Of a stretch of DNA of 26,183 nt, positions 7,154 through 15,060 are shown one piece after another. The translations under genes and the position numbers were made by a program. This DNA is from DASXRC01 sp036506495 (GTDB taxonomy: Bacteria; Actinomycetota; Actinomycetes; Mycobacteriales; Micromonosporaceae): the NCBI GenBank assembly GCA_036506495.1, contig DASXRQ010000131.1, forward strand, positions 1 through 26,183, in the 5' to 3' direction. How positions within the stretch are numbered: the stretch's first letter is position 1; each line of letters opens with the position of its first letter. The notes below the pieces were generated by a model. That model did not search any database and had not been told where the DNA came from. It worked only from the letters and a program-made list of their open reading frames with translations.

Positions 7154-8554
7154 TCAGTCCCCGGTGCGCTGCACGATCCACAGCCCCGAGTCCATGTCGC
7201 TGAGGTAGACGAGGTCCGTCGCCTCGTCCACCGCCACGCCCCACACCTGCGGCGCGTTGTTCAACACGCCCCGCTGGGAGGGGCTGACCGGTTTGTTGGT
7301 GCGCGGCGGCACGAAGTACGCCACTTCGCGTGGGGCTGCCGGGTCCCTCGTGTCGATGACCCGTACGCCGTCGCTGTACCAGGAGGCGTACACGTCGGTG
7401 CCCACCAGCAGCGGGTTGTGGATGACGTAGTCGCCGGCGCCCTGGTCGTTCGTGCCCAGCGAGTTCGGCGTGCGGTACCGGCCGATCTGCACCGGGTGGG
7501 CCAGGTCGCGGTAGTCGTAGACCCGCAGGTAGCCGTAGCCCTTCTCGGTGCCGCTGCCGGAGGTCTTGCAGAAGTCCTCGTCGGCGGTGAACAGCAGGCC
7601 GCGGGTCTCGTCGTAGTTGGACGAGTGCGCGTCGCCGTCGGCGTTGGCGGGGTAGACGGTCCGGCCGCGGAAGACCGGGTGCGCCGGGTCGGCAACGTCG
7701 ATGGCGATGAACCCGCTGTCCCAGTACGCGAGGAAGGCCAGCCGGCCGTCCGCCGACGGCTCCGCGCTGTGCCCGTAGATCGGGTCCGGGTCGCACCCGA
7801 GGCCCGCGGCGGGTGGCCCGCCCAGGTCGTGCACGACGCCCCAGTTGGAGACTTCGACCGGGGCGGTCGGGTCGGTGATGTCGATGAGCCGGAAGTCGCC
7901 GCGGCCGGCCCGGTCCCGGCGCCCGCTGGGCGAGCCGGCGTCGGCGTACTCGCTGGCCAGCACGGAGGCGTACACGAAGGTGCGGCCGAGATCGGCGCGG
8001 TGTTGCACCTCCAGTTCGTGGATGCCGCGGGTGCAGCAGCCGGTGTACAGCCGGCCGATCTCGACCGGGTGCGCGGGGGCGGTGACGTCCCACACCTGCA
8101 GCCCGCGGAACGGCCCGGTCTCGAACCGGGAGCCGCACGACTGGATGCCGACCACGGCGATGTCGCGGCCGGCGAACCCGCCGTACGCGGCGGTGTACAC
8201 CACGACGTCCTCCGCCGAGGTATCGGCCGGGTTCTGCAGCTTCGCCACAACCGTTGGCGACGCCGGCACTCGGGCGTCGATGACGGCGACGCCGGAGTGG
8301 GCCTGGTCGGGGCAGAAGCGGTTGTCCCCTCCCCCGGACCAATCCTGGAAGCCCCAGCTGCCGACGTACGCATGGCCGTCGTGCACGAACACGTCGGCGT
8401 TGAACCCGCGCCCACCCAGATCGTTGTGGCCGACCGCGATCATGTTCCACGCGACCCCGCCGTCGCCGGCGGCCTGCACCGGCGGTGCGGCGAGCAGGCC
8501 CAGCGCGAGCAACGCCGCGCCGACCCACAGCCGGCGAATTAGTCTCCGCACCAT
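7154..8554 (-). CDS. secreted LVIVD-repeat beta-propeller protein
   Basis: 466 residues. It starts at ATG 8554 with GGAGG 6 bases upstream. A Sec signal peptide (RRLIRRLWVGAALLALGLLA, cleavage near VQAA) is followed by LVIVD-type repeats: FVHDGHAYVGSWG, GVAVIDARVPASP, GLQVWDVTAPAHPVEIG, DFRLIDITDPTAPVEV, GFIAIDVADPAHPVF, YLRVYDYRDLAHPVQIG, GVRVIDTRDPAAPREV and a closing YLSDMDSGLWIVQ. The regular x-V-x-D-x-x-D-P-x-x-P pattern marks the blades. Several cysteines (CPDQ, QSCGSR, GCCTRG, GCDPD, DFCK) suggest disulfides. No catalytic motif is visible; the family is extracellular and of unknown biochemical role. It is first in an operon with the methyltransferase and is probably transcribed from the 183-base gap holding tandem palindromes. 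Confidence 0.88.
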   Translation of the reverse strand: MVRRLIRRLWVGAALLALGLLAAPPVQAAGDGGVAWNMIAVGHNDLGGRGFNADVFVHDGHAYVGSWGFQDWSGGGDNRFCPDQAHSGVAVIDARVPASPTVVAKLQNPADTSAEDVVVYTAAYGGFAGRDIAVVGIQSCGSRFETGPFRGLQVWDVTAPAHPVEIGRLYTGCCTRGIHELEVQHRADLGRTFVYASVLASEYADAGSPSGRRDRAGRGDFRLIDITDPTAPVEVSNWGVVHDLGGPPAAGLGCDPDPIYGHSAEPSADGRLAFLAYWDSGFIAIDVADPAHPVFRGRTVYPANADGDAHSSNYDETRGLLFTADEDFCKTSGSGTEKGYGYLRVYDYRDLAHPVQIGRYRTPNSLGTNDQGAGDYVIHNPLLVGTDVYASWYSDGVRVIDTRDPAAPREVAYFVPPRTNKPVSPSQRGVLNNAPQVWGVAVDEATDLVYLSDMDSGLWIVQRTGD

Positions 8555-8667
8555 GGGAACCTCCGATCACGTGCGTGACAGGGCGGCAGCGTCCAACAGC
8601 CCCGCCAGGCGGCTCGGGTGAGCCAGCCGAGCGTGAATTCGGCGGTCTGCGGGCTGCCGCAGGGGTG

Positions 8668-8710
8668 GCCCGGCGCCGGGCGTGACCGGGTGGTTAGCCC
8701 GGCGTCGGGC
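8668..8710. repeat. tandem near-identical 14-base palindromes
   Basis: GCCCGGCGCCGGGC (8668-8681) is a perfect palindrome. GCCCGGCGTCGGGC (8697-8710) differs from it by one base. The starts are 29 bases apart, close to three helical turns, and lie between two minus-strand propeller genes. They could be paired operator half-sites upstream of the 8554 gene or tandem terminator hairpins for the gene ending at 8738. The rest of the 8555-8737 gap shows nothing else I recognise. Confidence 0.5.
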
Positions 8711-8737
8711 GGTGTCCGGGTGATGGCCCGGTACTGG

Positions 8738-9937
8738 TTAGGACGGGTCGCTGGCGGACTTGTCGATCCGGGCGGCGTCGCCGAGGTTGGAGTTACCTTC
8801 CAGGTAGTGCAGGCCGGTGACCTCGCCGGCGTGCGGGCCGCTATACCGCAGGATGTACAGGCCGTTGCGGATGTCGACGACGTAGATCAGGCCGTCCTTG
8901 ACGATCGGGAAGCTCCACATCACGACCTTGTTCGGGCCACGGCTGAGGGCCGGATCCTCAGTGGCGACCGAGGCGAGCGGGGTGGGTGAGAACCAGCCGG
9001 CCTGTGTGGGATGCCCGGGGTCCTCAATGTCGAAGGCCTGCAGCCCGCCGGAGTGCCAGGCCTCTAGCACCAGGTCGCGGGTCAGGGTCGGGTTATGCGA
9101 GGAGTAGCTGGTGAACTGCTCGGTGGCCGGATCATCCCCGGCGCTGCCGCAGAACGACAGGTTGTTCGCCGCCAGGCGATACTCGCCGATGATACGCGGC
9201 TGGGCCGGATTCGCCGTTGTGATTAGCCGGGCCCAGCCCCATGGGCAGCCGAAGCTGGCCACGGTGAACTTCCCGTACACCTCGTCGATGTCCAGCGCGA
9301 ACGGGCGGCCGGGCACCGGCACCGCCGAGTGCGACTCGGCACACGCCTGCAGGCAGCCACCGTCGGCGGTCCCCCAGCGGGGCCGGTTCTCGACGGGGGT
9401 GAGCAGCTTGTCGTTAAGCGACAGCACCCCGTTCTGCGGGAGGTTGCCGCGGGCCACATCGCTGGTATCCAGGATCAGGAAGTGCCCGCGCAGCATCGCC
9501 AGATAGGTGCGGGTGCCATCGACGCTGGGGGTCATCGAGTGCAGCGCGAGGTCGAAGTCGTAGTTCGCCGGGTTCGCCGAGCCTGGGTAGAACTGGTTCC
9601 AGTTGCCCTTGGCGATCTCGGTGAACACGGCCTCCCGCGCTCGGCTGATGTCGGTGATGAGCATGTTCGCGACGTCAGGGTTCGCTGAGCTTGTCGGTGT
9701 AGAGATCCACAGCAGCGCCCGGGCCGGGTTCTTCGGGTCTAGCCACAGGAACATCTCGTGCGGCTTGCGTGAGGGCACGTACGTCGCGACCAGCGGCGGG
9801 TGCAGCGGGTTCGCGCGTACATCGAAGAACTTAATGCTGAACACGTCCGAGCTGGGCGGGCAGGCGTGGATGACCGAGCCGCACCGGAAGTACATCACCA
9901 TCAGCAGGCCCTGCTGGGGGCCACACCCGCAGAATGC
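8738..9937 (-). pseudogene. LVIVD-repeat propeller protein, 5'-truncated
   Basis: The frame is open from about 9937 to the stop at 8738 (roughly 400 codons); the first ATG is 9901. It has LVIVD-like blades: IKFFDVRANPLHPPLVATY, NMLITDISRARE, FLILDTSDVARG, WARLITTANPAQPRIIGEY, GLQAFDIEDPGHPTQAGWF and YVVDIRNGLYILRYSG. Conserved-looking sequence continues upstream of ATG 9901 (CGPQQGLLMVMYF) and then stops abruptly. There is no signal peptide, although relatives are secreted. Upstream, on the other strand, a response regulator also begins mid-domain at 9934, so both lost their 5' ends at one breakpoint. If translated from 9901 it would stay in the cytoplasm and probably misfold. The intact paralogue is at 7154-8554. 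Confidence 0.75.
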
Positions 9938-10362
9938 TCACCGCTGCCACCGCGGTAAGGGAACGCGTCGCCGGTTTCGGGCTAGGCGCCGACGACTACC
10001 TGACCAAGCCATTTGCGTTCGGCGAACTCATCGCCCGCATCCACGCCCTGGCAAGGCGGGCTCGGCCGGCCACGCCGCCGGTGCTCGAACGCGCTGGGAT
10101 CCGGCTCGACCCGCACCGGCGCACCGTCACCCGCGACGGCGAGCGCGTGCCGCTGTCACGCAAGGAATTCGCGGTTCTGGCGGAACTGCTGCGCGCCGAC
10201 GGCGGTGTCGTCTCCGCCGAGCAACTACTGGAGAAGGCGTGGGATGAACACATCGACCCGTTCACCGGCGTAGTCCGGTTCACCATCATGATGCTGCGCC
10301 GCAAACTCGGCGACCCGCCGGTTATCAACACTGTTCCCGGCGCCGGATACCGCATCCCATGA
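9934..10362 (+). pseudogene. OmpR-family response regulator, receiver domain truncated
   Basis: 142 codons from ATG 9934. The sequence starts inside the receiver domain at the beta-4 strand (MLTAATAVRERVAGF). It keeps GADDYLTKPF with the conserved Lys, then has a complete OmpR/PhoB winged-helix domain (about residues 48-140: IRLDPHRRTVTRDG, LSRKEFAVLAELL, RFTIMMLRRKLG, INTVPGAGYRIP). The first 75 or so residues, with the acidic pocket and phospho-accepting Asp, are missing. ATG 9934 corresponds to a methionine inside the normal strand and has no ribosome binding site, so it is not the native start. Its stop overlaps the kinase start by 4 bases (ATGA). If made, the protein could bind DNA but could not be phosphorylated normally. 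Confidence 0.8.
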
Positions 10363-11549
10363 AGCGCCGATGGAAGTTCACGATCCGGGTCAGGCTCACC
10401 CTGCTGTACGCCGGGGCGTTCTTCCTCGCCGGCCTGGTTCTCGTCACCGTCCTGTACCTCTACTTCGGACACTCACTGGATCACCAGCTCAGCTCACGCC
10501 TGGCGGCCGCCAAGCAGCTGCACACCCAGGCACACAACGTGTCGCCCGAGGTTGTCGACCAACTGCGAACCCAATACCAGCAAGACCACGACGACAACAT
10601 GCGCGCGTTGCTGATCGCCTCCCTGGTCTCCCTCGGCGCGGTTGCTGCCGCCGCCGGCGGGTTCGGGTGGCTGCTGGCCGGGCGGGCGCTGCGCCCCCTG
10701 CAGAGAATCACCGCCACCGCCCGCCGGGTCGCCGACCGCAGCCTGCACCAACGCATCGCCCTGGAGGGGCCCGACGACGAAATCAAAGACCTCGCCGACA
10801 CCTTTGACGCCATGCTGCAGCGCCTCGACCGTGCCTTCGACAGCCAACGCCGATTCGTTGCCAACGCCTCCCACGAACTGCGTACCCCGCTGACCATCAA
10901 CCGGGCGCTCATCGAAGTCGCCCTCGACGACCCGCACGCCGACCAGCCGCTGCGTCTGCTCGGCGCCCACCTGCTGGCCGTCAACGAACGCCAGCAACGG
11001 CTCATCGATGGCCTGCTCACGCTGGCCAGCAGCGAAGAGCACCTGAGTACACGCGACCCGGTCGACCTGGCCGAGATCGCCCGGCGCATCGCCGACTCCC
11101 AAACGGCCGCCCACCGAGCCGGTGTCGAGATCATCACCGGACTCGCCCCGGCACCGGTCGAAGGCGACCCCATCCTGCTCGAACGACTCGCTCACAACCT
11201 CCTCGACAACGCCATCCGCTACAACATCCCCGAAGACGGATGGGCCAAGGTCATCACCGGGACCGACGACGGAGACGCCTACATCACTGTGGAGAACAGC
11301 GGCCCGATCGTGGCATCCGACGAGATCCCCAGTCTGTTCGAGCCCTTCCGCCGACCGGCCAACGCCGACCGCCGCGCCACCGTCAGCGGCGACCATGGGG
11401 CGGGACTCGGCCTGTCCATCGTCCGGTCCGTGGCCCACGCTCACGGCGGCGACGTCCACGCCACCCCTCGACCCGACGGCGGCCTAATCGTGCGCGTACG
11501 GCTACCCGCCAGGATCGGCACCGGAGAAGCTGGCGCTCTAACTGGCTGA
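10359..11549 (+). CDS. sensor histidine kinase (HAMP, HisKA, HATPase_c)
   Basis: 396 residues. Two membrane helices (about 12-36 and 83-107) flank a short 45-residue extracytoplasmic sensor. A HAMP domain follows (GRALRPLQRITATARRVAD, about 108-160). The HisKA motif NASHELRTPLT carries the autophosphorylated His172. The ATPase domain has an N box (HNLLDNAIRYN, 279-289), a modified G1 (VENSGP, without the usual D-x-G) and G2 (GAGLGLSIV, 347-355). It is translationally coupled to the OmpR-type regulator by an ATGA overlap, so the two were a two-component pair. The kinase looks intact but its partner lacks the receiver Asp, leaving it without a visible cognate target here. The stimulus cannot be inferred. 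Confidence 0.92.
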   Translation: MKRRWKFTIRVRLTLLYAGAFFLAGLVLVTVLYLYFGHSLDHQLSSRLAAAKQLHTQAHNVSPEVVDQLRTQYQQDHDDNMRALLIASLVSLGAVAAAAGGFGWLLAGRALRPLQRITATARRVADRSLHQRIALEGPDDEIKDLADTFDAMLQRLDRAFDSQRRFVANASHELRTPLTINRALIEVALDDPHADQPLRLLGAHLLAVNERQQRLIDGLLTLASSEEHLSTRDPVDLAEIARRIADSQTAAHRAGVEIITGLAPAPVEGDPILLERLAHNLLDNAIRYNIPEDGWAKVITGTDDGDAYITVENSGPIVASDEIPSLFEPFRRPANADRRATVSGDHGAGLGLSIVRSVAHAHGGDVHATPRPDGGLIVRVRLPARIGTGEAGALTG

Positions 11550-11550
11550 G

Positions 11551-11998
11551 CTAGATGGCAGCGCTTTCGGCGGAGCTGCTGGCGGGTCGCCCACCGCCGG
11601 GGCGGTTCACCCCGGTTTCATAGGCGAAGATAACGGCCTGCACGCGGTCGCGAAGGTTGAGCTTCATCAGTATCCGCTTGACGTGGGTTCGGATGGTCGA
11701 TTCCTCGACGGTGAGTGCGGCCGCGATCTCGCGGTTGGAAAGCCCCCGGGCGATAAGTTCCAGGACCTCCCGCTCACGTGGGGTGAGCTCGTCGAGTTTA
11801 GCCTGGTTGGCGAGTTCGGGTGTGGGTTGCTGGGCCATCCGATCGATGACGCGTCGGGTCACCGATGGTGAAAGCAGCGAGTCTCCGGCAGCGATCGTGT
11901 GCACGGCGGCGATCAGCTCTTCGGGTCGGGTGCGTTTGAGCAGGAAACCGGAGGCGCCGGCCCGTAGGGCTCCGAAGATGTAGTCGGCTCGGCCGATC
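11551..11998 (-). pseudogene. NarL/LuxR-type response regulator, C-terminal half
   Basis: From about 11998 to the TAG at 11551 the minus strand encodes the end of a receiver domain (ADYIFGALRAGASGFLLKR with the conserved Lys, then PEELIAAVHTIAAGDSLLSP). A complete LuxR helix-turn-helix follows (LTPREREVLELIARGLSNREIAAAL, EESTIRTHVKRILMKLNLRDR). The first half of the receiver, including the phospho-acceptor Asp, is absent. Upstream in the same frame is only antisense-like sequence out to 12642. No start codon with a ribosome binding site is present at the homology boundary. The gene ends 1 base from the kinase stop, convergently. Its sensor kinase is not in the window. Confidence 0.8.
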
Positions 11999-12046
11999 GG
12001 CGTCGACGATCTCACGGGAACTGCGCCGCAGCGTGCGCGGTCCCGC

Positions 12047-12163
12047 CCACCGGCGCTGATCGCCGCCGGCCACGCCGAGCCGTTCGCGCCGGCCGGGCAG
12101 GTCTTCCGCGAGTGGGTCGCACTGCCCCGACGGATCGCGGTCGCTGGCGCAGAGTACAGCACG
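12047..12163 (+). pseudogene. possible TfoX-like fragment
   Basis: A short open stretch reads ALIAAGHAEPFAPAGQVF, then REWVALP. It resembles the middle of TfoX N-terminal-domain proteins, where an acidic-Pro-Phe motif is followed by a Met/Arg-rich loop and a W-V strand. It has no start, no ribosome site and no continuation. It lies between the truncated LuxR gene and a truncated SRPBCC gene. The identification rests on motif resemblance only. Confidence 0.3.
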
Positions 12164-12270
12164 AGGCCAGACAGTTCGCGGCGCCCGCCGAATGAGGCGG
12201 AACCGGTGGTGTGGAGGGATTCCCTGGCCGGGAATCGCTCCGCGTCTCCGACTCCGTAATGATCGGAACC

Positions 12271-12558
12271 ATGAGCAGCCTTACGCGTCAGATCGTGATC
12301 GATGGCCCCGCCGACACCGTGTGGGAGGTGCTCGCCGGCCGGTTCGACCGCATCGGCGAGTGGGCGACAGCCATCCTCGGCTCCTCCCTCGGCGTCGCCG
12401 ACCCTGACCTGATCGCCCTCGACGCCCCGATCGCAGCACGAGTCTGTGAAACCGGGATCCGGGCACTGCCGCAGGTCACCAAGACCATCGTCGAATTCGA
12501 CGCCAGCAACCGGAGCCTGACCTATAAGGCCACCGGCGGGACCCGGCAGTCCCGCTAA
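12271..12558 (+). pseudogene. SRPBCC (polyketide cyclase/dehydrase-like) protein, 3'-truncated
   Basis: ATG 12271 (or 12259 in frame) opens MSSLTRQIVIDGPADTVWEV, the first strand and helix of the SRPBCC/START-like fold. The sequence continues through RFDRIGEWATAILGSS, CETGIRALPQVTKTIVEFD and SLTYKATGG, then ends at a TAA (12556-12558) after 95 codons. Family members are about 140-150 residues. The missing third contains the last strands and the long C-terminal helix that closes the hydrophobic cavity, so a functional product is unlikely. After the stop, the DNA up to the next gene shows no continuation in another frame. A deletion is therefore more likely than a frameshift. Confidence 0.65.
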
Positions 12559-12585
12559 CCACATCTGTCTCCGGAGTCCGGCCGA

Positions 12586-12614
12586 TGTCCAGAACCGGCC
12601 CACGGTTCCGACCG
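12586..12614 (+). promoter_or_regulatory. candidate ECF-type promoter for the YciI/sigma operon
   Basis: TGTCCA (12586-12591), a 17-base spacer and CGACCG (12609-12614) lie 52 bases before the YciI start. From memory, ECF42 targets carry a TGTCGA-like -35 and a CGA-like -10, so this would fit autoregulation. The match is imperfect and single-site evidence is weak. Confidence 0.3.
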
Positions 12615-12665
12615 TAGGGTGAAAGCGCCGACCAGGGTGCACAGCACGAATGGGAGCAGGACCCG

Positions 12666-13055
12666 ATGAAATACTTGATCATGATGACTCAGTCGCCCGA
12701 CGATCCCGTCCAGGAATGGACAGCCGCCGACGTCAAAGCCAGCTGGGCCCACATGCAACAGATACACCAGGAGATGGCCGAGGCCGGCGAACTGCTGGCC
12801 GCGGAGAAGCTGGCGGGCCCTGAGGCCACGAAGATCGTGACCGCGGATGGGGCCAGCGCCCCGGTCGTCACCGACGGGATCTACCCGGAGGCCAAGGAAC
12901 TGCTGGCCGGTTTCTGGATGGTCGACGTGGACAGCGAGCAGCGGGCGATCGAGATCGCGGCCCGTACCTCGGCGGCGCCCGGACCTGGCGGGACGCCGAC
13001 CCGTAAGCCCATCGTCGTCCGGCCGATCATGGACGCGCCGCCGCCGGAGTGGTGA
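12666..13055 (+). CDS. YciI/DGPF-domain protein
   Basis: 129 residues. ATG 12666 follows GGGAGCAGG. It reads MKYLIMMTQSPDD, a long central helix (SWAHMQQIHQEMAEAGELLA), VTDGIYPEAKELLAGFWMVD and a Pro-rich end. This is the YCII/DGPF fold, a dimeric ferredoxin-like alpha/beta barrel. The signature DGPF is replaced by DGIY. The biochemical role of DGPF proteins is not established, but they are the conserved neighbours and reported targets of ECF42 sigma factors. Its stop overlaps the sigma-factor start by 4 bases (GTGA), so the two are translationally coupled. Family and pairing are secure; function is unknown. Confidence 0.9.
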   Translation: MKYLIMMTQSPDDPVQEWTAADVKASWAHMQQIHQEMAEAGELLAAEKLAGPEATKIVTADGASAPVVTDGIYPEAKELLAGFWMVDVDSEQRAIEIAARTSAAPGPGGTPTRKPIVVRPIMDAPPPEW

Positions 13056-14269
13056 GCCTGCATACCGAGGTCGAGTACCTGCTGCGCACGCAGGCGCCAC
13101 AGGTCCTCGCCGCACTGGTACGTCGCCACTGGGACTTCGCCGACGCCGAGGACGCCGTCCAGGAGGCGCTCATCGCCGCAGCCACGCAGTGGCCGGTCGA
13201 CGGCGTGCCCGGCAACCCGCGGGGCTGGCTGATCGCCGTTGCCGGCCGCCGGCTGACCGACCTCTGGCGTGCCGATGTGGCCCGCCGCCACCGCGAGGAC
13301 CTGGTCGCGGCCCGCGAGCCCGCAGTACCCGCACAACCGTCTAATGAGGACGATTCGCTGGAGCTACTGTTCTTGTGCTGCCACCCCGTCCTCGCGCCCA
13401 GCTCGGCGATCCCGCTCACCCTGCGGGCCGTCGGCGGGCTTGCCACGGCCGAGATCGCCGCGGCGTTCCTGGTGCCCGAGGACACCATGGCCAAGCGCAT
13501 CAGCCGCGCCAAACAGCGGATCAGGACGTCGGGCGTCCCGTTTCGGATGCCCACCCCGGTGGAGTGGGACGACCGGCTGCGCAATGTCCTGCACGTGCTT
13601 TATCTCATCTTCAACGAGGGGTACTCCGCCAGTGCGGGTCCGCACGTCGTCCGCGTCGACCTATCGACAGAGGCGATCCGGCTCACCCGAGCATTGCGTG
13701 CGGCGCTGCCCGACGAGCCCGAGGTGGTTGGCCTGCTCGCGCTCATGCTGCTCACCGACGCCCGCCGACCGGCCCGGACCGGACCCGCCGGCCAACTCAT
13801 CCCACTGTCCGAACAGGACCGCACCCGCTGGAACCAGACGCTCATCACCGAGGGAATCGCGCTGCTGTCCGAGGTGCTTCCCCGGCGAGCCGTCGGCGAA
13901 TACCAGCTGCAGGCCGCCATCGCCGCCATCCACGACGAGGCGGCCACCGCCGACGAGACCGACTGGCCGCAGATCCTCGCCCTGTACGGGCTGCTGGAAC
14001 GCATGACCGGCAACCCGATGGTCACCCTCAACCGCGCCATCGCGCTGGCCATGGTTCAGGGCCCCGCCGCCGGCCTGGCCGCCCTCGCCGATCTCGACAC
14101 CGAGCTGCCCGACCACCATCGCCTCGACGCGGTCCGGGCCCACCTGCTGGACCTGGCCGGAGACACCGATAGCGCGATCATGCACTACCAGCGGGCCGCC
14201 GGCCGTACCACCAGCCTCGCCGAACGCGACTATCTCACCGCCAGAGCCGCACGCCTACGCGGCCCGTGA
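13052..14269 (+). CDS. ECF42-type RNA polymerase sigma factor with C-terminal TPR-like extension
   Basis: About 405 residues, twice the length of a minimal ECF sigma factor. Region 2 covers about 20-75 (RRHWDFADAEDAVQEALIA; NPRGWLIAVAGRRLTDLWR). Region 4 covers about 118-160 (LTLRAVGGLATAEIAAAFLV; AKRISRAKQRIR). The FNEGYSAS segment and long helical C-terminus (about 180-400, e.g. LYGLLERMTGNPMVTLNRAI) are the ECF42 hallmark, a TPR-like domain reported to control activity in place of an anti-sigma factor. Coupling to a DGPF gene supports the assignment. GTG 13052 overlaps the YciI stop; GTG 13049 is an in-frame alternative. It directs core RNA polymerase to a small regulon, probably including its own operon. 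No anti-sigma gene is adjacent. The 3' end converges on the NTF2-like gene 14 bases away. Confidence 0.9.
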   Translation: MSLHTEVEYLLRTQAPQVLAALVRRHWDFADAEDAVQEALIAAATQWPVDGVPGNPRGWLIAVAGRRLTDLWRADVARRHREDLVAAREPAVPAQPSNEDDSLELLFLCCHPVLAPSSAIPLTLRAVGGLATAEIAAAFLVPEDTMAKRISRAKQRIRTSGVPFRMPTPVEWDDRLRNVLHVLYLIFNEGYSASAGPHVVRVDLSTEAIRLTRALRAALPDEPEVVGLLALMLLTDARRPARTGPAGQLIPLSEQDRTRWNQTLITEGIALLSEVLPRRAVGEYQLQAAIAAIHDEAATADETDWPQILALYGLLERMTGNPMVTLNRAIALAMVQGPAAGLAALADLDTELPDHHRLDAVRAHLLDLAGDTDSAIMHYQRAAGRTTSLAERDYLTARAARLRGP

Positions 14270-14283
14270 CGGTCAGGGTCGGC

Positions 14284-14568
14284 TCATGGCCTTCGCAGCT
14301 CCTCCGTGTCGTAGATCAGCTCACCCCGCACGATCCGGCCGGCGCGGATCTCCAGATTCTCCGCCGCGGTCAACACGCCAGGCAGCGGCGCCATCTCCCA
14401 GTCCACGACCGAGCAGACCAGGTCGCCGTCGGTGAACTGGTGGCGCACCTGGAAGCTGCGCACTGCCGCGCCGGCCTGTCGGGCCATCAGCCGGTACCCA
14501 GCTGCATCGTCGAAGTTCGCGATCGGCCCGGGGAACGAGAAGTCGGCGGCCAGGGGCGCATCGGTCAT
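14284..14568 (-). CDS. NTF2/SnoaL-like protein, probably frameshifted at the 5' end
   Basis: 94 residues from ATG 14568: PLAADFSFPGPIANFDDAAG, VRSFQVRHQFTDGDLVCSVV, EIRAGRIVRGELIYDTEELR. This is the cone-shaped NTF2-like fold used by SnoaL-type cyclases and many small hydrolases. In-frame homologous sequence extends upstream of 14568 (TIANLYYDPWINRAGD), the missing first helix. The frame then has no start before an upstream TGA. A good candidate start, ATG 14627 with GGAGAG upstream, lies one frame away only a few codons earlier. One indel near 14620 would restore a protein of about 114 residues. As written, a product from 14568 would lack the first helix and may not fold. Function is unknown. 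Confidence 0.65.
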   Translation of the reverse strand: MTDAPLAADFSFPGPIANFDDAAGYRLMARQAGAAVRSFQVRHQFTDGDLVCSVVDWEMAPLPGVLTAAENLEIRAGRIVRGELIYDTEELRRP

Positions 14569-14775
14569 GTCACCGGCGCGGTTGATCCACGGGTCGTAGT
14601 ACAGGTTGGCGATCGTCTTCGGACCATCAGGACTCTCCGTCGATGTCGGGGCCGCCGGCGGCGGCGCTCACGCCGTTTGATCCCGCCCGCACCACGCTGC
14701 ATCGGTACCCACGGCGTATCGACTCCCGGGGAAGGGAATCGGCGCTAGCCACGGCCGCCTGTCATACTCCCGATC

Positions 14776-15060
14776 ATGAACCGTGAGCGGGTCGCCAGCC
14801 CGTTCGGTTCCCGGCTGCGCCGATGGCGGGGCTCACCGCGGCATCAGCCAACTGGCCCCTCGCCGCCAAGGTGGGATCCACTCCACGGCACCTGTCATTC
14901 CTCGAAACCGGTCCGTCGCGGCCCAGCCGGCAGATGGTGCTGCGCCTCGGCGAGGCGCTCGGTGTCTCGCTCCGGGAGCGCAATCAGCTGCTGCAGGACG
15001 CCGGCCTGCCTCCCGCCTACCCGCAGGCGGACCTGGGCGAAACCCTGGCGCTCCCGCGCT
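14776..15060 (+). pseudogene. XRE-family transcription regulator, frameshifted and truncated
   Basis: ATG 14776 starts MNRERVASPFGSRLRRWR, the N-terminal helix of a MmyB-like XRE regulator. The next segment (HRGISQLA) is in a second frame. The remainder (LAAKVGSTPRHLSFLETG, RPSRQMVLRLGEALGV, ERNQLLQDAGLPPAYPQAD) is in a third. Two small indels, near 14835 and 14860, account for this; the second looks like an extra C in the run at GGCCCCTCG. The helix-turn-helix is recognisable, but the C-terminal PAS-like ligand domain of this family is missing. At about 15050 the sequence passes into an IS3 transposase scrap. It would once have been a DNA-binding repressor; it is now non-functional. Confidence 0.7.

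Noticed and set aside
6713..8542. 609-codon plus-strand frame opposite the methyltransferase and propeller genes
   Set aside because: Val/Gly/Arg-rich antisense of the LVIVD gene; the minus-strand gene has a signal peptide, family repeats and a good ribosome site.
11999..12642. N-terminal 200 codons of the frame that contains the LuxR helix-turn-helix
   Set aside because: No receiver-domain character before about 11998, and it overlaps antisense the SRPBCC and TfoX-like coding sequence; treated as read-through of an open frame.
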